Assembly: GCF_024721015.1 (NCBI RefSeq)
Contig: NZ_JANAIF010000003.1
Location: forward strand, 1-64,000
DNA: 64,000 nt
Source: Xenorhabdus bovienii
Lineage (GTDB): Bacteria; Pseudomonadota; Gammaproteobacteria; Enterobacterales; Enterobacteriaceae
Reading direction: 5' to 3'
Part shown: positions 43,702 through 51,193 of the stretch, in pieces
How the letters are laid out: each line of letters starts with the position of its first letter
How positions within the stretch are numbered: the first letter of the stretch is position 1
Notes under the pieces: generated by a model
Seen by the model: the letters and a program-made list of their open reading frames with translations, nothing else
Database searches by the model: none
What the model was told of the DNA's origin: nothing
Made by a program: the position numbers and the translations under genes

Positions 43702-44949
43702 TTGAAGACGGAACAAAAGTGGATTCATGAATACAATATTTGGTTTTATGCACTATTCGGAACGGCAGTAGGTGCAGGAACCCTGTTTCTCCCTATACAA
43801 TTAGGACTATCCGGACCACTTGCTATGTTGGTTATGCTATTGATAGCATTCCCATTTACCTATTACCCTCACCTAGGTCTTGCACGTTATATCATTACCA
43901 GCAATTCCCCTTCTCCCACATTACTCAGTGCAACCAAACAATATTATGGGATCAGGATAGCTCGTATCATCAACTTTTTTTATGCACTAACTTTCCTGCT
44001 TATTATTTTTGTTTATGCAATATCTATTACCAATTCCGTTAATATTTTGTTGCAGCAATTTTGGCAGATTCAGTTTCCACGAACACTAACAGCGTTTATG
44101 GTAGTTTTAGGGTTACACCTAATTTTCTTATTGGGTAAAAAAATCACACTGAAATTCATGGGCGTGTTAGTTCTTCCACTCATTCTTTACCTGCTGACAT
44201 TATCTGTGACGCTTATATTTCAATGGGATAGTGCAAATATTAAACATCTCATCAGCAATATTCATACTGATCTGGATTCAGTGAGAGCGCTTTGGTTACT
44301 AATGCCAGTTATGGTATTCTCTTTCAGCCACACCCCAATCATGTCTACTTTTTCTAACCACTGTAAACGAGCCTATACAACAGATGCGGAATACCACATT
44401 AAACAGATTGTGAAACCGACTTATGCGCTAATCTGCATAGTCATTCTGTTTTTTGTATTTAGTTGTGTTTTAACGTTATCACCTCAGGAAATACAGGCAA
44501 CAAAAGACAACAATATTACCATTCTCAGCGCGATCGCGCAGAAAGAGGGCTTGTATTGGATAGCAATAACGGCAACCCCTGTTGCTATCATTGCTATGAC
44601 TAAATCATTCTTAGGAACTTACTTTGGGGCATTGGAGGGAGTAAGAGGATTAGTCGGAGCATTGGAGAGTAAAATTCTCCATCATAAAGAAAATAAAGTG
44701 CGTGATAAGTTGATCGGCATGGCTATTGTTTTTGTCCTTACTTTAATGATTACTATCTGGAATCCGAATACTCTGAACGTTATCGCAGGCATCACTGGAC
44801 CTATGATTGCGCTTATTTTGTTTGTTTTACCGTCTCTATCAACGTACTTGGTTGAACCACTACGCCCCTATCGTTCTTTTTCTAATTTGATAGTTCTATT
44901 AGTCGGTCTTGGTAGTTTTGGTATTGCTGTTTTTAGCCTTTTTAGCTGA
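43702..44949 (+). CDS. HAAAP-family amino-acid permease (SdaC/TdcC-like)
   Basis: The 415-residue protein has about eleven hydrophobic segments and the HAAAP hallmarks: GTAVGAGTLFLPIQLG in the first helix, the mid-protein PVMVFSFSHTPIMSTF and LSPQEIQATKDNNITILS before a late transmembrane pair. Members import serine, threonine or aromatic amino acids with protons or Na+. Specificity is unknown here. The start is TTG at 43702 with TAGGAG 7 bases upstream. It is intact within an otherwise decayed element, so it may be under selection as cargo or be a late arrival. Confidence 0.85.
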   Translation: MKTEQKWIHEYNIWFYALFGTAVGAGTLFLPIQLGLSGPLAMLVMLLIAFPFTYYPHLGLARYIITSNSPSPTLLSATKQYYGIRIARIINFFYALTFLLIIFVYAISITNSVNILLQQFWQIQFPRTLTAFMVVLGLHLIFLLGKKITLKFMGVLVLPLILYLLTLSVTLIFQWDSANIKHLISNIHTDLDSVRALWLLMPVMVFSFSHTPIMSTFSNHCKRAYTTDAEYHIKQIVKPTYALICIVILFFVFSCVLTLSPQEIQATKDNNITILSAIAQKEGLYWIAITATPVAIIAMTKSFLGTYFGALEGVRGLVGALESKILHHKENKVRDKLIGMAIVFVLTLMITIWNPNTLNVIAGITGPMIALILFVLPSLSTYLVEPLRPYRSFSNLIVLLVGLGSFGIAVFSLFS

Positions 44950-44958
44950 CAGCCATTC

Positions 44959-45117
44959 TCAATGGGGTTTCTGAAAATAATCGAATCCCCATGCTTTCAT
45001 TATGACCACACCTGGGAACTGACATTCGGTAATTCCATCTCTATTTTTCATGTTTACAGGAAATACAGTGGGAGTGTTTACATCCATAAAATTCTCAAGG
45101 AATTCTTTATGTGTCAT
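44959..45117 (-). CDS. Small 52-residue protein of unknown function
   Basis: An ATG with AGGATAATATT upstream opens a 52-codon frame (starts MTHKEFLENFMDVN, ends GFDYFQKPH). It is soluble with two aromatic ends and a single cysteine. It lies 9 bases from the convergent permease stop and downstream of the small membrane-protein gene on the same strand. I do not recognise the family. The credible start and position make it likely to be real. Confidence 0.5.
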   Translation of the reverse strand: MTHKEFLENFMDVNTPTVFPVNMKNRDGITECQFPGVVIMKAWGFDYFQKPH

Positions 45118-45142
45118 AATATTATCCTATTATTCAGGTAAT

Positions 45143-45164
45143 AAAACCCCGCACATTTGCGAGG
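45143..45164 (-). terminator. Terminator after the small membrane-protein gene
   Basis: On the minus strand CCTCGC and GCGGGG (one G-T pair) enclose AAATGT and are followed by TTTTATT. It separates the 71-residue membrane protein from the downstream 52-residue gene. Confidence 0.65.
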
Positions 45165-45184
45165 CTGGTGTTTAATTTAATGAC

Positions 45185-45400
45185 TTATTTAGATAGTACT
45201 ATATACATAAACGCGAATATTGGTGGAAATAAAAAGAATATAGCCAATATTGAACATGAAATTCTGTAGGTTGCTTTTTTGAATACACATGCCATAGCTG
45301 TAAAAATCAGCCCTATAGGAACAGAAATGCACCAAAAAAAACCAAATAGAAAAATATAATCACAAAAAAGCGAATTTATGAATTTTACTGCTTTCGCCAT
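45185..45400 (-). CDS. Small two-span membrane protein of unknown function
   Basis: From the ATG at 45400 (GAGGG 8 bases upstream) the product has 71 residues with two hydrophobic spans (about 14-38 and 46-69) and a basic loop FKKATYR between. The open frame extends to 45460 but the ribosome site favours 45400. It is unrecognised. Small two-span proteins next to mobile elements are sometimes bacteriocin immunity or holin-like proteins; nothing here proves that. Confidence 0.55.
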   Translation of the reverse strand: MAKAVKFINSLFCDYIFLFGFFWCISVPIGLIFTAMACVFKKATYRISCSILAIFFLFPPIFAFMYIVLSK

Positions 45401-45531
45401 ATATAATCCCTCATGAAATCCCATTATAGATGTCATGAATATATCAGAGTCACTCACCACAGCCCATTATTGATTATTGAACCTGTTCCGTTTGCCATTG
45501 CTCCTGAAAACTTCACCGTGTTCACCAAATT

Positions 45532-45627
45532 GACTTTATCGTTAAGGGAACGGAAAGGGCGATTGCTGCCAAGATTGTGACTTATGATTTTGAACGTCTG
45601 ATAGCTTCCGTTGATTTATTGAGATAA
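45532..45627 (+). pseudogene. Displaced 3' fragment of icd (right end of the element)
   Basis: The frame reads DFIVKGTERAIAAKIVTYDF and then ERLIASVDLLR before a stop. It aligns with residues [20 protein letters not shown] of Icd in this window. Over 72 bases 61 match, and most differences are silent third-position changes. It has no start. It is equivalent to the icdC remnant beyond e14 in E. coli and marks the far attachment site of the integrated element. Confidence 0.85.
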
Positions 45628-45926
45628 GAGATTCGTTTACCAAAATTCCACTCAAACTTTTCCTTATAACAGATCTATCTCCGTTTAAATTATGATATGT
45701 AAATAATAAATCTTATTTTGATTGAAATTATAAAATCAATATATAGCTAACCGAGATTGTAAATTTAATTGTTGCGGGTAACGATTGATAAGATTAATCA
45801 GTAGTGTAAGATATTAAAGAATTGTAACTCAATGATAATAAGGCATAACAGTAACAGAAATAATCTATTTTGATTATATTCTTTTACTCTTTTAAACGTG
45901 AGATTAGATTAAATAATGAGGGAATT
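45628..45926. other. Gap between the icd fragment and the ankyrin gene
   Basis: A 299-base AT-rich stretch with no supported gene; it should hold the promoter of the ankyrin-repeat gene. Confidence 0.4.
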
Positions 45927-46664
45927 ATGAGAAAGATAATAATGCTTTTTACGTTACTATTTACATCGGTTAATGTTAATGCTCAAGTATTAAATGAGAA
46001 TAATCCGGACAAGTACAAGAAATTCAGGCTGGATTATGTGGAGATGGTCGATCTGGCTAACCCACAAAGGTTATCGTATAGAGTTTTTTATGAAGAGCCT
46101 TCTACCGGAGAAAACAGCAAGTGGTTTGATGCTATTAAGCAAGGTGATTTTGAAACCGTCAAAAAAATGGTTGAGAGTGGTCAAGATATTGAAGCCAAAG
46201 ACACCGGTAGCTTAAATCAAACTGCACTGGGTTGGGCTACCTTTATTGGTTATGAAGATATAGTGGATTATTTAATATCAAAGAAAGCTAATTTGTGGGC
46301 GACAGACACAAGGGATGTTCATCATACCTTAAAATCGGCAGTTTTAGGTAAAAATACCAACATAGTGAAGAAAATACATAATCTAATGAAGCATGAACTT
46401 GATTTAAATGATCAAACTATTGAGGATGACGGCGAAACACCCGTAATGATCGCAGCAAGCAATAATAGAATTGAGATAGTAAAATATCTGATTGAGCAGG
46501 GTGCGAATCTGAATTTATTTACGATAACTGATGATAAAAGCATGTATTCTTATGATCAAAGCGCATTAACCTATGCCTGTGAGCGTAATTTAGAAGAAAT
46601 GCAAAAATTACTCATTAAGCACGGGGCGTTAAATCACAAAACACATAAGCCATCATGTAATTAA
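45927..46664 (+). CDS. Secreted ankyrin-repeat protein
   Basis: From the ATG at 45927 (GAGGGAATT upstream) the product has 245 residues. A clear signal peptide (MRKIIMLFTLLFTSVNVNAQ) sends it to the periplasm. Ankyrin repeats start near residue 75 (WFDAIKQGDFETVKKMVESG, TALGWATFIGYEDIVDYLIS, TPVMIAASNNRIEIVKYLIE, ALTYACERNLEEMQKLLIKH). Periplasmic ankyrin proteins bind partner proteins; several act as immunity proteins for secreted effectors. No effector gene is adjacent. A longer frame from 45870 is rejected because it buries the signal peptide. Confidence 0.85.
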   Translation: MRKIIMLFTLLFTSVNVNAQVLNENNPDKYKKFRLDYVEMVDLANPQRLSYRVFYEEPSTGENSKWFDAIKQGDFETVKKMVESGQDIEAKDTGSLNQTALGWATFIGYEDIVDYLISKKANLWATDTRDVHHTLKSAVLGKNTNIVKKIHNLMKHELDLNDQTIEDDGETPVMIAASNNRIEIVKYLIEQGANLNLFTITDDKSMYSYDQSALTYACERNLEEMQKLLIKHGALNHKTHKPSCN

Positions 46665-46717
46665 TTTTGTAAGATATAATTAAATAAATATTAAAGTAGA
46701 ATTCACTTGTGATCACT

Positions 46718-46757
46718 ACAGATATAGCCATCTATGAAAATAGATGGCTATATCTGT
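46718..46757 (+). terminator. Strong hairpin after the ankyrin gene
   Basis: ACAGATATAGCCATCTA and its exact complement form a 17-bp stem with a TGAAAA loop about 54 bases after the stop. The T run after it is weak. Confidence 0.75.
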
Positions 46758-46917
46758 TTGTAATAATAGAATATGCCCTATTAGCAACTATTACTTGCGG
46801 GTAGATGAGATTAAATAAAACACTGGTAATGGACATAAAACTTAGAGTAAGATGCAGCGTACTGACTGTAAGTACAGATATCAACTAAACCCCATTAATA
46901 GCTGAAAGGAGGAATTT

Positions 46918-46962
46918 ATGATGACAACAACAATGACTCTTCTCAGGCCAGCTCATAGCTAA
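46918..46962 (+). CDS. Possible 14-residue leader peptide upstream of rtcB
   Basis: A perfect Shine-Dalgarno (AAAGGAGGAATTT) precedes ATG ATG, and the frame encodes MMTTTMTLLRPAHS. TCAGGCC inside it can pair with GGCCTGA about 60 bases on, and the rtcB start follows at 47047. A strong ribosome site on so short a frame suggests a regulatory leader peptide. I do not recognise it. Confidence 0.4.
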   Translation: MMTTTMTLLRPAHS

Positions 46963-47046
46963 TTACTGATTTTTCTTTTTAGTATTGCTTTGGCTAGGAA
47001 GGCCTGATCACATCCCTTATTTTTTCATTGATCATAGGATTGATCC

Positions 47047-48168
47047 ATGGGCAATACTTTGCATTTAGCTACGTCTCGCGTTCAGATTATCGCAGCAGAA
47101 AATACTTGGCTGGAAGGTAAAGCTATCCAGCAACTTGAAACAACAGCACAACTCCCTGATATGGTAAGCGTCGTTGGTCTGCCTGATCTCCATCCGGGCA
47201 GAGGATATCCCGTTGGCGCTGCATTTTTTTCACATTCACGTTTTTATCCAGCCCTTATTGGCAATGACATTGGCTGCGGTATGGCGTTGTGGCGAACAGA
47301 TTTGACACTGAATAAATGGTCGCTGGACAAGCTGGAAAAACGGCTTGGTTCTATTGATAATCCTCTGCAAGCAGAAGAGTTGCCTGATGATATACCTGAG
47401 CATTTTTGTTATTCACCGGGAACGATTGGTGGTGGCAATCATTTTGCTGAATTGCAGCAACTGGATGAAATTTATCAGCCGGAAATGCTCGAAACATGGC
47501 AATTGAATAAGCAACAGCTCTTATTATTGGTACATAGTGGTTCGCGCGGGTTGGGACAAGTTATTCTTGAACAGCATGTTCGCGAACATGGGCATAATGG
47601 GCTGATAGCCTCCAGCCCGGAAGCACAGAGTTATCTTCAACAGCATCAGCAAGCTCTGGACTATGCTTGTTTTAACCGCCAGTTAATTGCAGAGCGGATG
47701 TTAAAACGCTGGCGAACTCATGGAAGTTGTTTATTTGATGTTTCACATAATATGCTTATGCCATACACAATTGGCGGTGTTGATGGCTGGCTGCATCGTA
47801 AGGGCGCAACACCTTCTGATCAAGGAGCCGTAATTATTCCGGGATCTCGAGGGGATTACAGCTACTTGGTTCAGCCACTGACCAGTGATCGCAGTCTCTT
47901 TTCCCTTGCACATGGTGCGGGACGGAAATGGATGCGTAGTGAGTGTAAAGCACGTTTAACTGGACGTTATAACTCAGAACAGCTTTCTCGTACCGCATTT
48001 GGCAGTCGTGTGATTTGTTTGGATAAGCAACTGATTTTTCAGGAAGCCCCAGAAGCTTATAAACCTATAGGCGGCGTGATGGATGCTATGCTGCAAGCGG
48101 GTTTGGTGAAATTGATAGCGCGGCTTAAGCCCATTCTGACATATAAAACGCGGGGTAACAAGGAATGA
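47047..48168 (+). CDS. rtcB: RtcB-family RNA ligase (PrfH-associated form)
   Basis: RtcB ligases join RNA 3'-phosphate or 2',3'-cyclic phosphate ends to 5'-OH ends with GTP and Mn2+. This 373-residue protein is shorter than E. coli RtcB (408) but keeps every expected site: D74 and C77 (GNDIGCG), N131/H132 (GGGNHFAEL), H163 (VHSGSRGLG), H234 (DVSHNM) and the guanylylated H289 (HGAGRKW). Its stop overlaps the prfH start (ATGA). This release-factor-linked form is a separate branch from the rtcA-linked enzyme; no rtcA or rtcR is present. Confidence 0.92.
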   Translation: MGNTLHLATSRVQIIAAENTWLEGKAIQQLETTAQLPDMVSVVGLPDLHPGRGYPVGAAFFSHSRFYPALIGNDIGCGMALWRTDLTLNKWSLDKLEKRLGSIDNPLQAEELPDDIPEHFCYSPGTIGGGNHFAELQQLDEIYQPEMLETWQLNKQQLLLLVHSGSRGLGQVILEQHVREHGHNGLIASSPEAQSYLQQHQQALDYACFNRQLIAERMLKRWRTHGSCLFDVSHNMLMPYTIGGVDGWLHRKGATPSDQGAVIIPGSRGDYSYLVQPLTSDRSLFSLAHGAGRKWMRSECKARLTGRYNSEQLSRTAFGSRVICLDKQLIFQEAPEAYKPIGGVMDAMLQAGLVKLIARLKPILTYKTRGNKE

Positions 48169-48782
48169 TATTGTTGCAGATTTCCGCGGCTCAGGGGCCA
48201 GATGAATGTGCGCTGGCCGTCAGAAAGGCTTTGGAACGGTTGATCCATGAAGCCGACGAATTAGGTGTTATGGCTGATATATTGGAGGAGGAGGCAGGGC
48301 GGCGTTCTCATACATTACGCTCTGTGATGGTTGCTATTCAGGGCGAAAATGAACAGCAGCTTTTTGAGCGCTGGAGCGGGACTATCAAATGGATTTGTGC
48401 AAGCCCGTGGCGAAAAGAAGACGGCCGCAAAAACTGGTTTATCGGTGTGGCGCAGTTTAAACCTTTACAGCAAATGATGGAAAGTGAAATCCGTTTTGAA
48501 ACGCTAAGAGCCTCAGGTCCTGGTGGGCAGCATGTCAACAAAACAGAATCAGCGATTCGGGCAGTGCATATTGCTAGTGGAATTAGTGTCAAGATACAGT
48601 CGGAGCGAAGTCAGCATGCTAATCGGCGGCTTGCTTGCTTGTTATTGGAGCATCGGCTACAGCAACAGCAAGATATGCATCAGGCTCAACTTAAGGCTGA
48701 ACGACGTTTATTTCACAACCAAATAGAAAGGGGTAATCCTGTACGTACCTTTGCAGGTATGCAGTTTAATCCGCAAATTTGA
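48165..48782 (+). CDS. prfH: Peptide chain release factor H (PrfH)
   Basis: The 205-residue protein is a short class-I release-factor relative without the codon-recognition domain. The peptidyl-tRNA hydrolysis motif GGQ lies at 120-122 in [14 protein letters not shown], followed by the basic C-terminal segment [17 protein letters not shown] precedes its start. PrfH has been reported to release peptides from ribosomes nicked in the decoding centre, with the partner RtcB resealing the 16S rRNA. The 4-base overlap with rtcB supports a joint role. Confidence 0.95.
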   Translation: MILLQISAAQGPDECALAVRKALERLIHEADELGVMADILEEEAGRRSHTLRSVMVAIQGENEQQLFERWSGTIKWICASPWRKEDGRKNWFIGVAQFKPLQQMMESEIRFETLRASGPGGQHVNKTESAIRAVHIASGISVKIQSERSQHANRRLACLLLEHRLQQQQDMHQAQLKAERRLFHNQIERGNPVRTFAGMQFNPQI

Positions 48783-48790
48783 TGATAAAT

Positions 48791-48817
48791 AGAGCGACGA
48801 TGGGTGTTCGTCGCTCT
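48791..48817. terminator. Hairpin between prfH and the convergent secreted protein gene
   Basis: AGAGCGACG and CGTCGCTCT form a perfect 9-bp GC-rich stem with a 9-nt loop between convergent genes. T runs are weak on both strands. Confidence 0.65.
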
Positions 48818-48825
48818 AGAATCGA

Positions 48826-49197
48826 TTATTGAGTACCTTGAGATAAGGTATTTTTTATTTGAGTCTTGCAGGTTTTGACGGATTTATCTAATGATTCATC
48901 AAAATGTTTATGGCTTGGAAATGCCTGTTTATTCTTTCTGATTTCTATGACTGTTTGTTTGATAGTGGTAATTAATTCATCTTTGTTGCTATGGATTTCC
49001 TTAAGATCAAATCCCTTCTTGTTCAATTCACTAAAGGTTTTTTGAGCTATAGTATCTGGTGAGTCATTGGTCTTGAATGCTTCTACAGAGGCTTTTCCAA
49101 ACAAATCACAATAGGTTTCCGCTGTTTTATCTGCATTCATATGTGCGGCATAAGAGAAGAATGGGACAAGGAAAAGGGGTAGTAAAAGACGTTTCAT
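48826..49197 (-). CDS. Small secreted protein of unknown function
   Basis: The 123-residue product has a signal peptide (MKRLLLPLFLVPFFSYA) and a helical, lysine-rich mature part with two cysteines (YCDLFG near 30, VKTCKTQ near 111) that could form one disulfide. AGAGGAAACT precedes the ATG. It is unrecognised. It is transcribed toward prfH and away from the lysozyme-inhibitor gene's promoter side. Confidence 0.75.
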   Translation of the reverse strand: MKRLLLPLFLVPFFSYAAHMNADKTAETYCDLFGKASVEAFKTNDSPDTIAQKTFSELNKKGFDLKEIHSNKDELITTIKQTVIEIRKNKQAFPSHKHFDESLDKSVKTCKTQIKNTLSQGTQ

Positions 49198-49308
49198 AGT
49201 TTCCTCTTAATCGACTAGACCGGGATAGTGGTGACAACATTAACAATAGTACATTATTCATGGTTTGCCCCGAATTCCGGTGGAAAACTGGGTGCCTTGA
49301 TGATGTGA

Positions 49309-49791
49309 TTAATGGTGTAGCTGGCCTGTGCACTGGCCTTTTTTACACAGGGTGCGGAGTAACTGAATTGGGTCATGTTTACTATCTGTATTGATTCGGG
49401 CGAGGAATCTGACATTTTTATCTGTTATCTTGAGTGCATCAACTTCAAGATAATTCCCAGAGCCTGCCGTAAGTTTGTACACAATCAACTCCTTGGCACC
49501 ATCACCGTTAATATCTGCAAATGTCACTCTTGGCTTATTGTTATCTTCGAACACCAAACCATCACGGGAAAAAACAGCTCCGGTTTCGAATTCCGTCAGA
49601 TCCCGATCCTTGAAAACAGCGATAGAATAGCTGCCAATTGATTCACTTTCCAGATCGCTAACTGATATGACGGCAAATCTCTTATCAGGTAAACTAATCA
49701 ATGCTCCGTCTTTTGCGAGGGCTGGGGTTGATAGTGATAGAACGATTAGAGCAGGGATAACAGCAATTTTTAGTATCTTACACAAATACAT
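49309..49791 (-). CDS. pliI: Periplasmic inhibitor of I-type lysozyme (PliI family)
   Basis: From the ATG at 49791 (GGAG 8 bases upstream) the 160-residue product has a signal peptide ending LSLSTPALA. The mature part matches the PliI plan: ISLPDKRFAVISVSDLESES, GSYSIAVFKD, then VTFADINGDGAKELIVYK, SAG-like TAGSGNYLEVDALKI and a C-terminal helix. PliI proteins block invertebrate (I-type) lysozymes, fitting a bacterium that lives in insects or nematodes. The call is by memory of the family. Confidence 0.75.
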   Translation of the reverse strand: MYLCKILKIAVIPALIVLSLSTPALAKDGALISLPDKRFAVISVSDLESESIGSYSIAVFKDRDLTEFETGAVFSRDGLVFEDNNKPRVTFADINGDGAKELIVYKLTAGSGNYLEVDALKITDKNVRFLARINTDSKHDPIQLLRTLCKKGQCTGQLHH

Positions 49792-50218
49792 AAGCAATAC
49801 TCCATTGGCTATTGTTTGTTTCAACATGTGGATGGTATTAAATTTATATCGTAGCATGGATTTCAAAAGCTGAGATGCTTACTGGCCGGATGAAGTCGTC
49901 AATTGGGTTAGGTCGATAGCCTATAGGTGAGAGAATGTGATTTTAGTGCGGATTATTAGTAAATTTTATTATTATTATTTGGATATTAAAAGTGTGGTTA
50001 TTGACTATAAATAACAAGAAAATATTTCGTAATATGGTTTTTTTTGATATGGATGCTGAATTTTATTCTAATTTAGATATATCATTCTTTAGAAATATCC
50101 AACAATTCATTACACATTGGTTATTTTTTGTTTGAAAATATGAATGGAATTAATTGAAAGCCAGAAAATCAACGGGAGTGGAAACTCCCGCTTTATTAAT
50201 CTCAACATATATCAAACT
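49792..50218. other. AT-rich gap with a terminator for the arm-domain ORF
   Basis: A 427-base gap. It holds the minus-strand terminator at 50173-50190 and otherwise shows no gene. Confidence 0.4.
50173..50190 (-). terminator. Terminator of the arm-domain-like ORF
   Basis: CGGGAGT and ACTCCCG form a 7-bp stem with a GGAA loop. On the minus strand it follows the 50219 stop by about 28 bases and precedes TTGATTTTC. Confidence 0.6.
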
Positions 50219-50410
50219 CTACGTGCTGTTTTTTTCAATTTTTTCTACAACCTTGTTGTATTCTTTCCAAACAACGGATACTGGTGAACTTAAACAACAG
50301 ATAGAGATCGAACCGCCTGTTGCTGGGTGATACTCGTATTTTGATTTTCCTCTATAAACCCGTTTAGGCAGAATGTTGTCTGCGGGGTTTTTTCTTTTTC
50401 GCTCTAACAT
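50219..50410 (-). CDS. Solitary integrase arm-domain-like small protein
   Basis: The 63-residue product reads RKNPADNILPKRVYRGKSKY then EYHPATGGSISICCL and VVWKEYNKVVEK. This is the N-terminal arm-site DNA-binding module of a family of phage tyrosine integrases, with nothing of the catalytic domain following. It keeps a ribosome site (GAGG 9 bases ahead of the ATG at 50410) and a terminator. It is either a remnant of a deleted integrase or a stand-alone DNA-binding protein. The missing catalytic half is not found nearby. Confidence 0.6.
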   Translation of the reverse strand: MLERKRKNPADNILPKRVYRGKSKYEYHPATGGSISICCLSSPVSVVWKEYNKVVEKIEKNST

Positions 50411-51193
50411 CAATTATAACCTCACTAGCAGATTATCTGATGGCCAGATAGTGGAACATTAACATCTTATTAACTTATCGTTGTTGTTTCTACTGTAAAA
50501 ATAACAATTGAAAATTTTAATATGCAATGATGGTTTTTTCCAACTATCACAGTATTAAAATTTAATAATCTCATTTGAAGAAGAATATTGCTATATGTTT
50601 TCGTAAATCTTAGAAATTTCAATATTAAATTTTGTAATTATTTTATTATTTTTAATAAATAGAGTTATTACTACATAAGGAACATGACAGTATATGGGAG
50701 GGAGGAAAAGTGAGTAGTACATTTGGTGTGCTTGTAGAAAGATGACTTCTGATTAAAGCACGTTTTTTATAAGGGTATTGTATTGAGATTGCTTTGTGGT
50801 GGTTGTATCTTGATTGCCAAAAGGTTATTTATTATGGGTGAAATTGTTAATTAAATTGTATTTTTGCAATATATCTGGAAACAAGATTACGCAGCATGTA
50901 TTGCTGGTGAAATGCGCTTGAGAGGCTTGGAATGGGCAATAAATCTCCAGTAAAACTTAGTGTGAATCTTAATAAATGCTAAAGTAAATGTAAAAAAATT
51001 ATTAAAAGTTACCCATTGAAATAGATATTGTGTTACATTCTTTTCGTTTTACTGGCGGGTATCTCTGTATTTTTTGTACACAGAATTGTGTTGCTTGTGA
51101 CTGGTTAATTATAAAGGATATTGAGCACAATAAATTTTGCAGGATACTGATTTATGGTCAGCTAATGTTTGCTAATAGTAAGGGGAAAATATC
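50411..51193. other. Long AT-rich region upstream of the alanine symporter
   Basis: A 783-base gap. No coding frame has a ribosome site and good composition. It must hold the promoter for the symporter; nothing else was seen. Confidence 0.4.

Larger units (their letters stand above)
42214..45531. mobile_element. Relic of an element integrated in the 3' end of icd
   Basis: The 3.3-kb interval between the functional icd 3' end and the displaced icd fragment (45532-45627) has broken mobilisation-like frames, a permease and two small genes, with base use unlike the flanks. It is bounded by two copies of the same 72-base icd segment sharing about 85% identity, with the best-matched stretch (33 bases with one mismatch, starting TTAAGGGAACGG) as the likely crossover core. 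No intact integrase is seen between the copies, so the element is probably immobile. Confidence 0.62.

Noticed and set aside
45870..45926. Upstream extension of the ankyrin gene
   Set aside because: It would bury an evident signal peptide; the ATG at 45927 has a good ribosome site.
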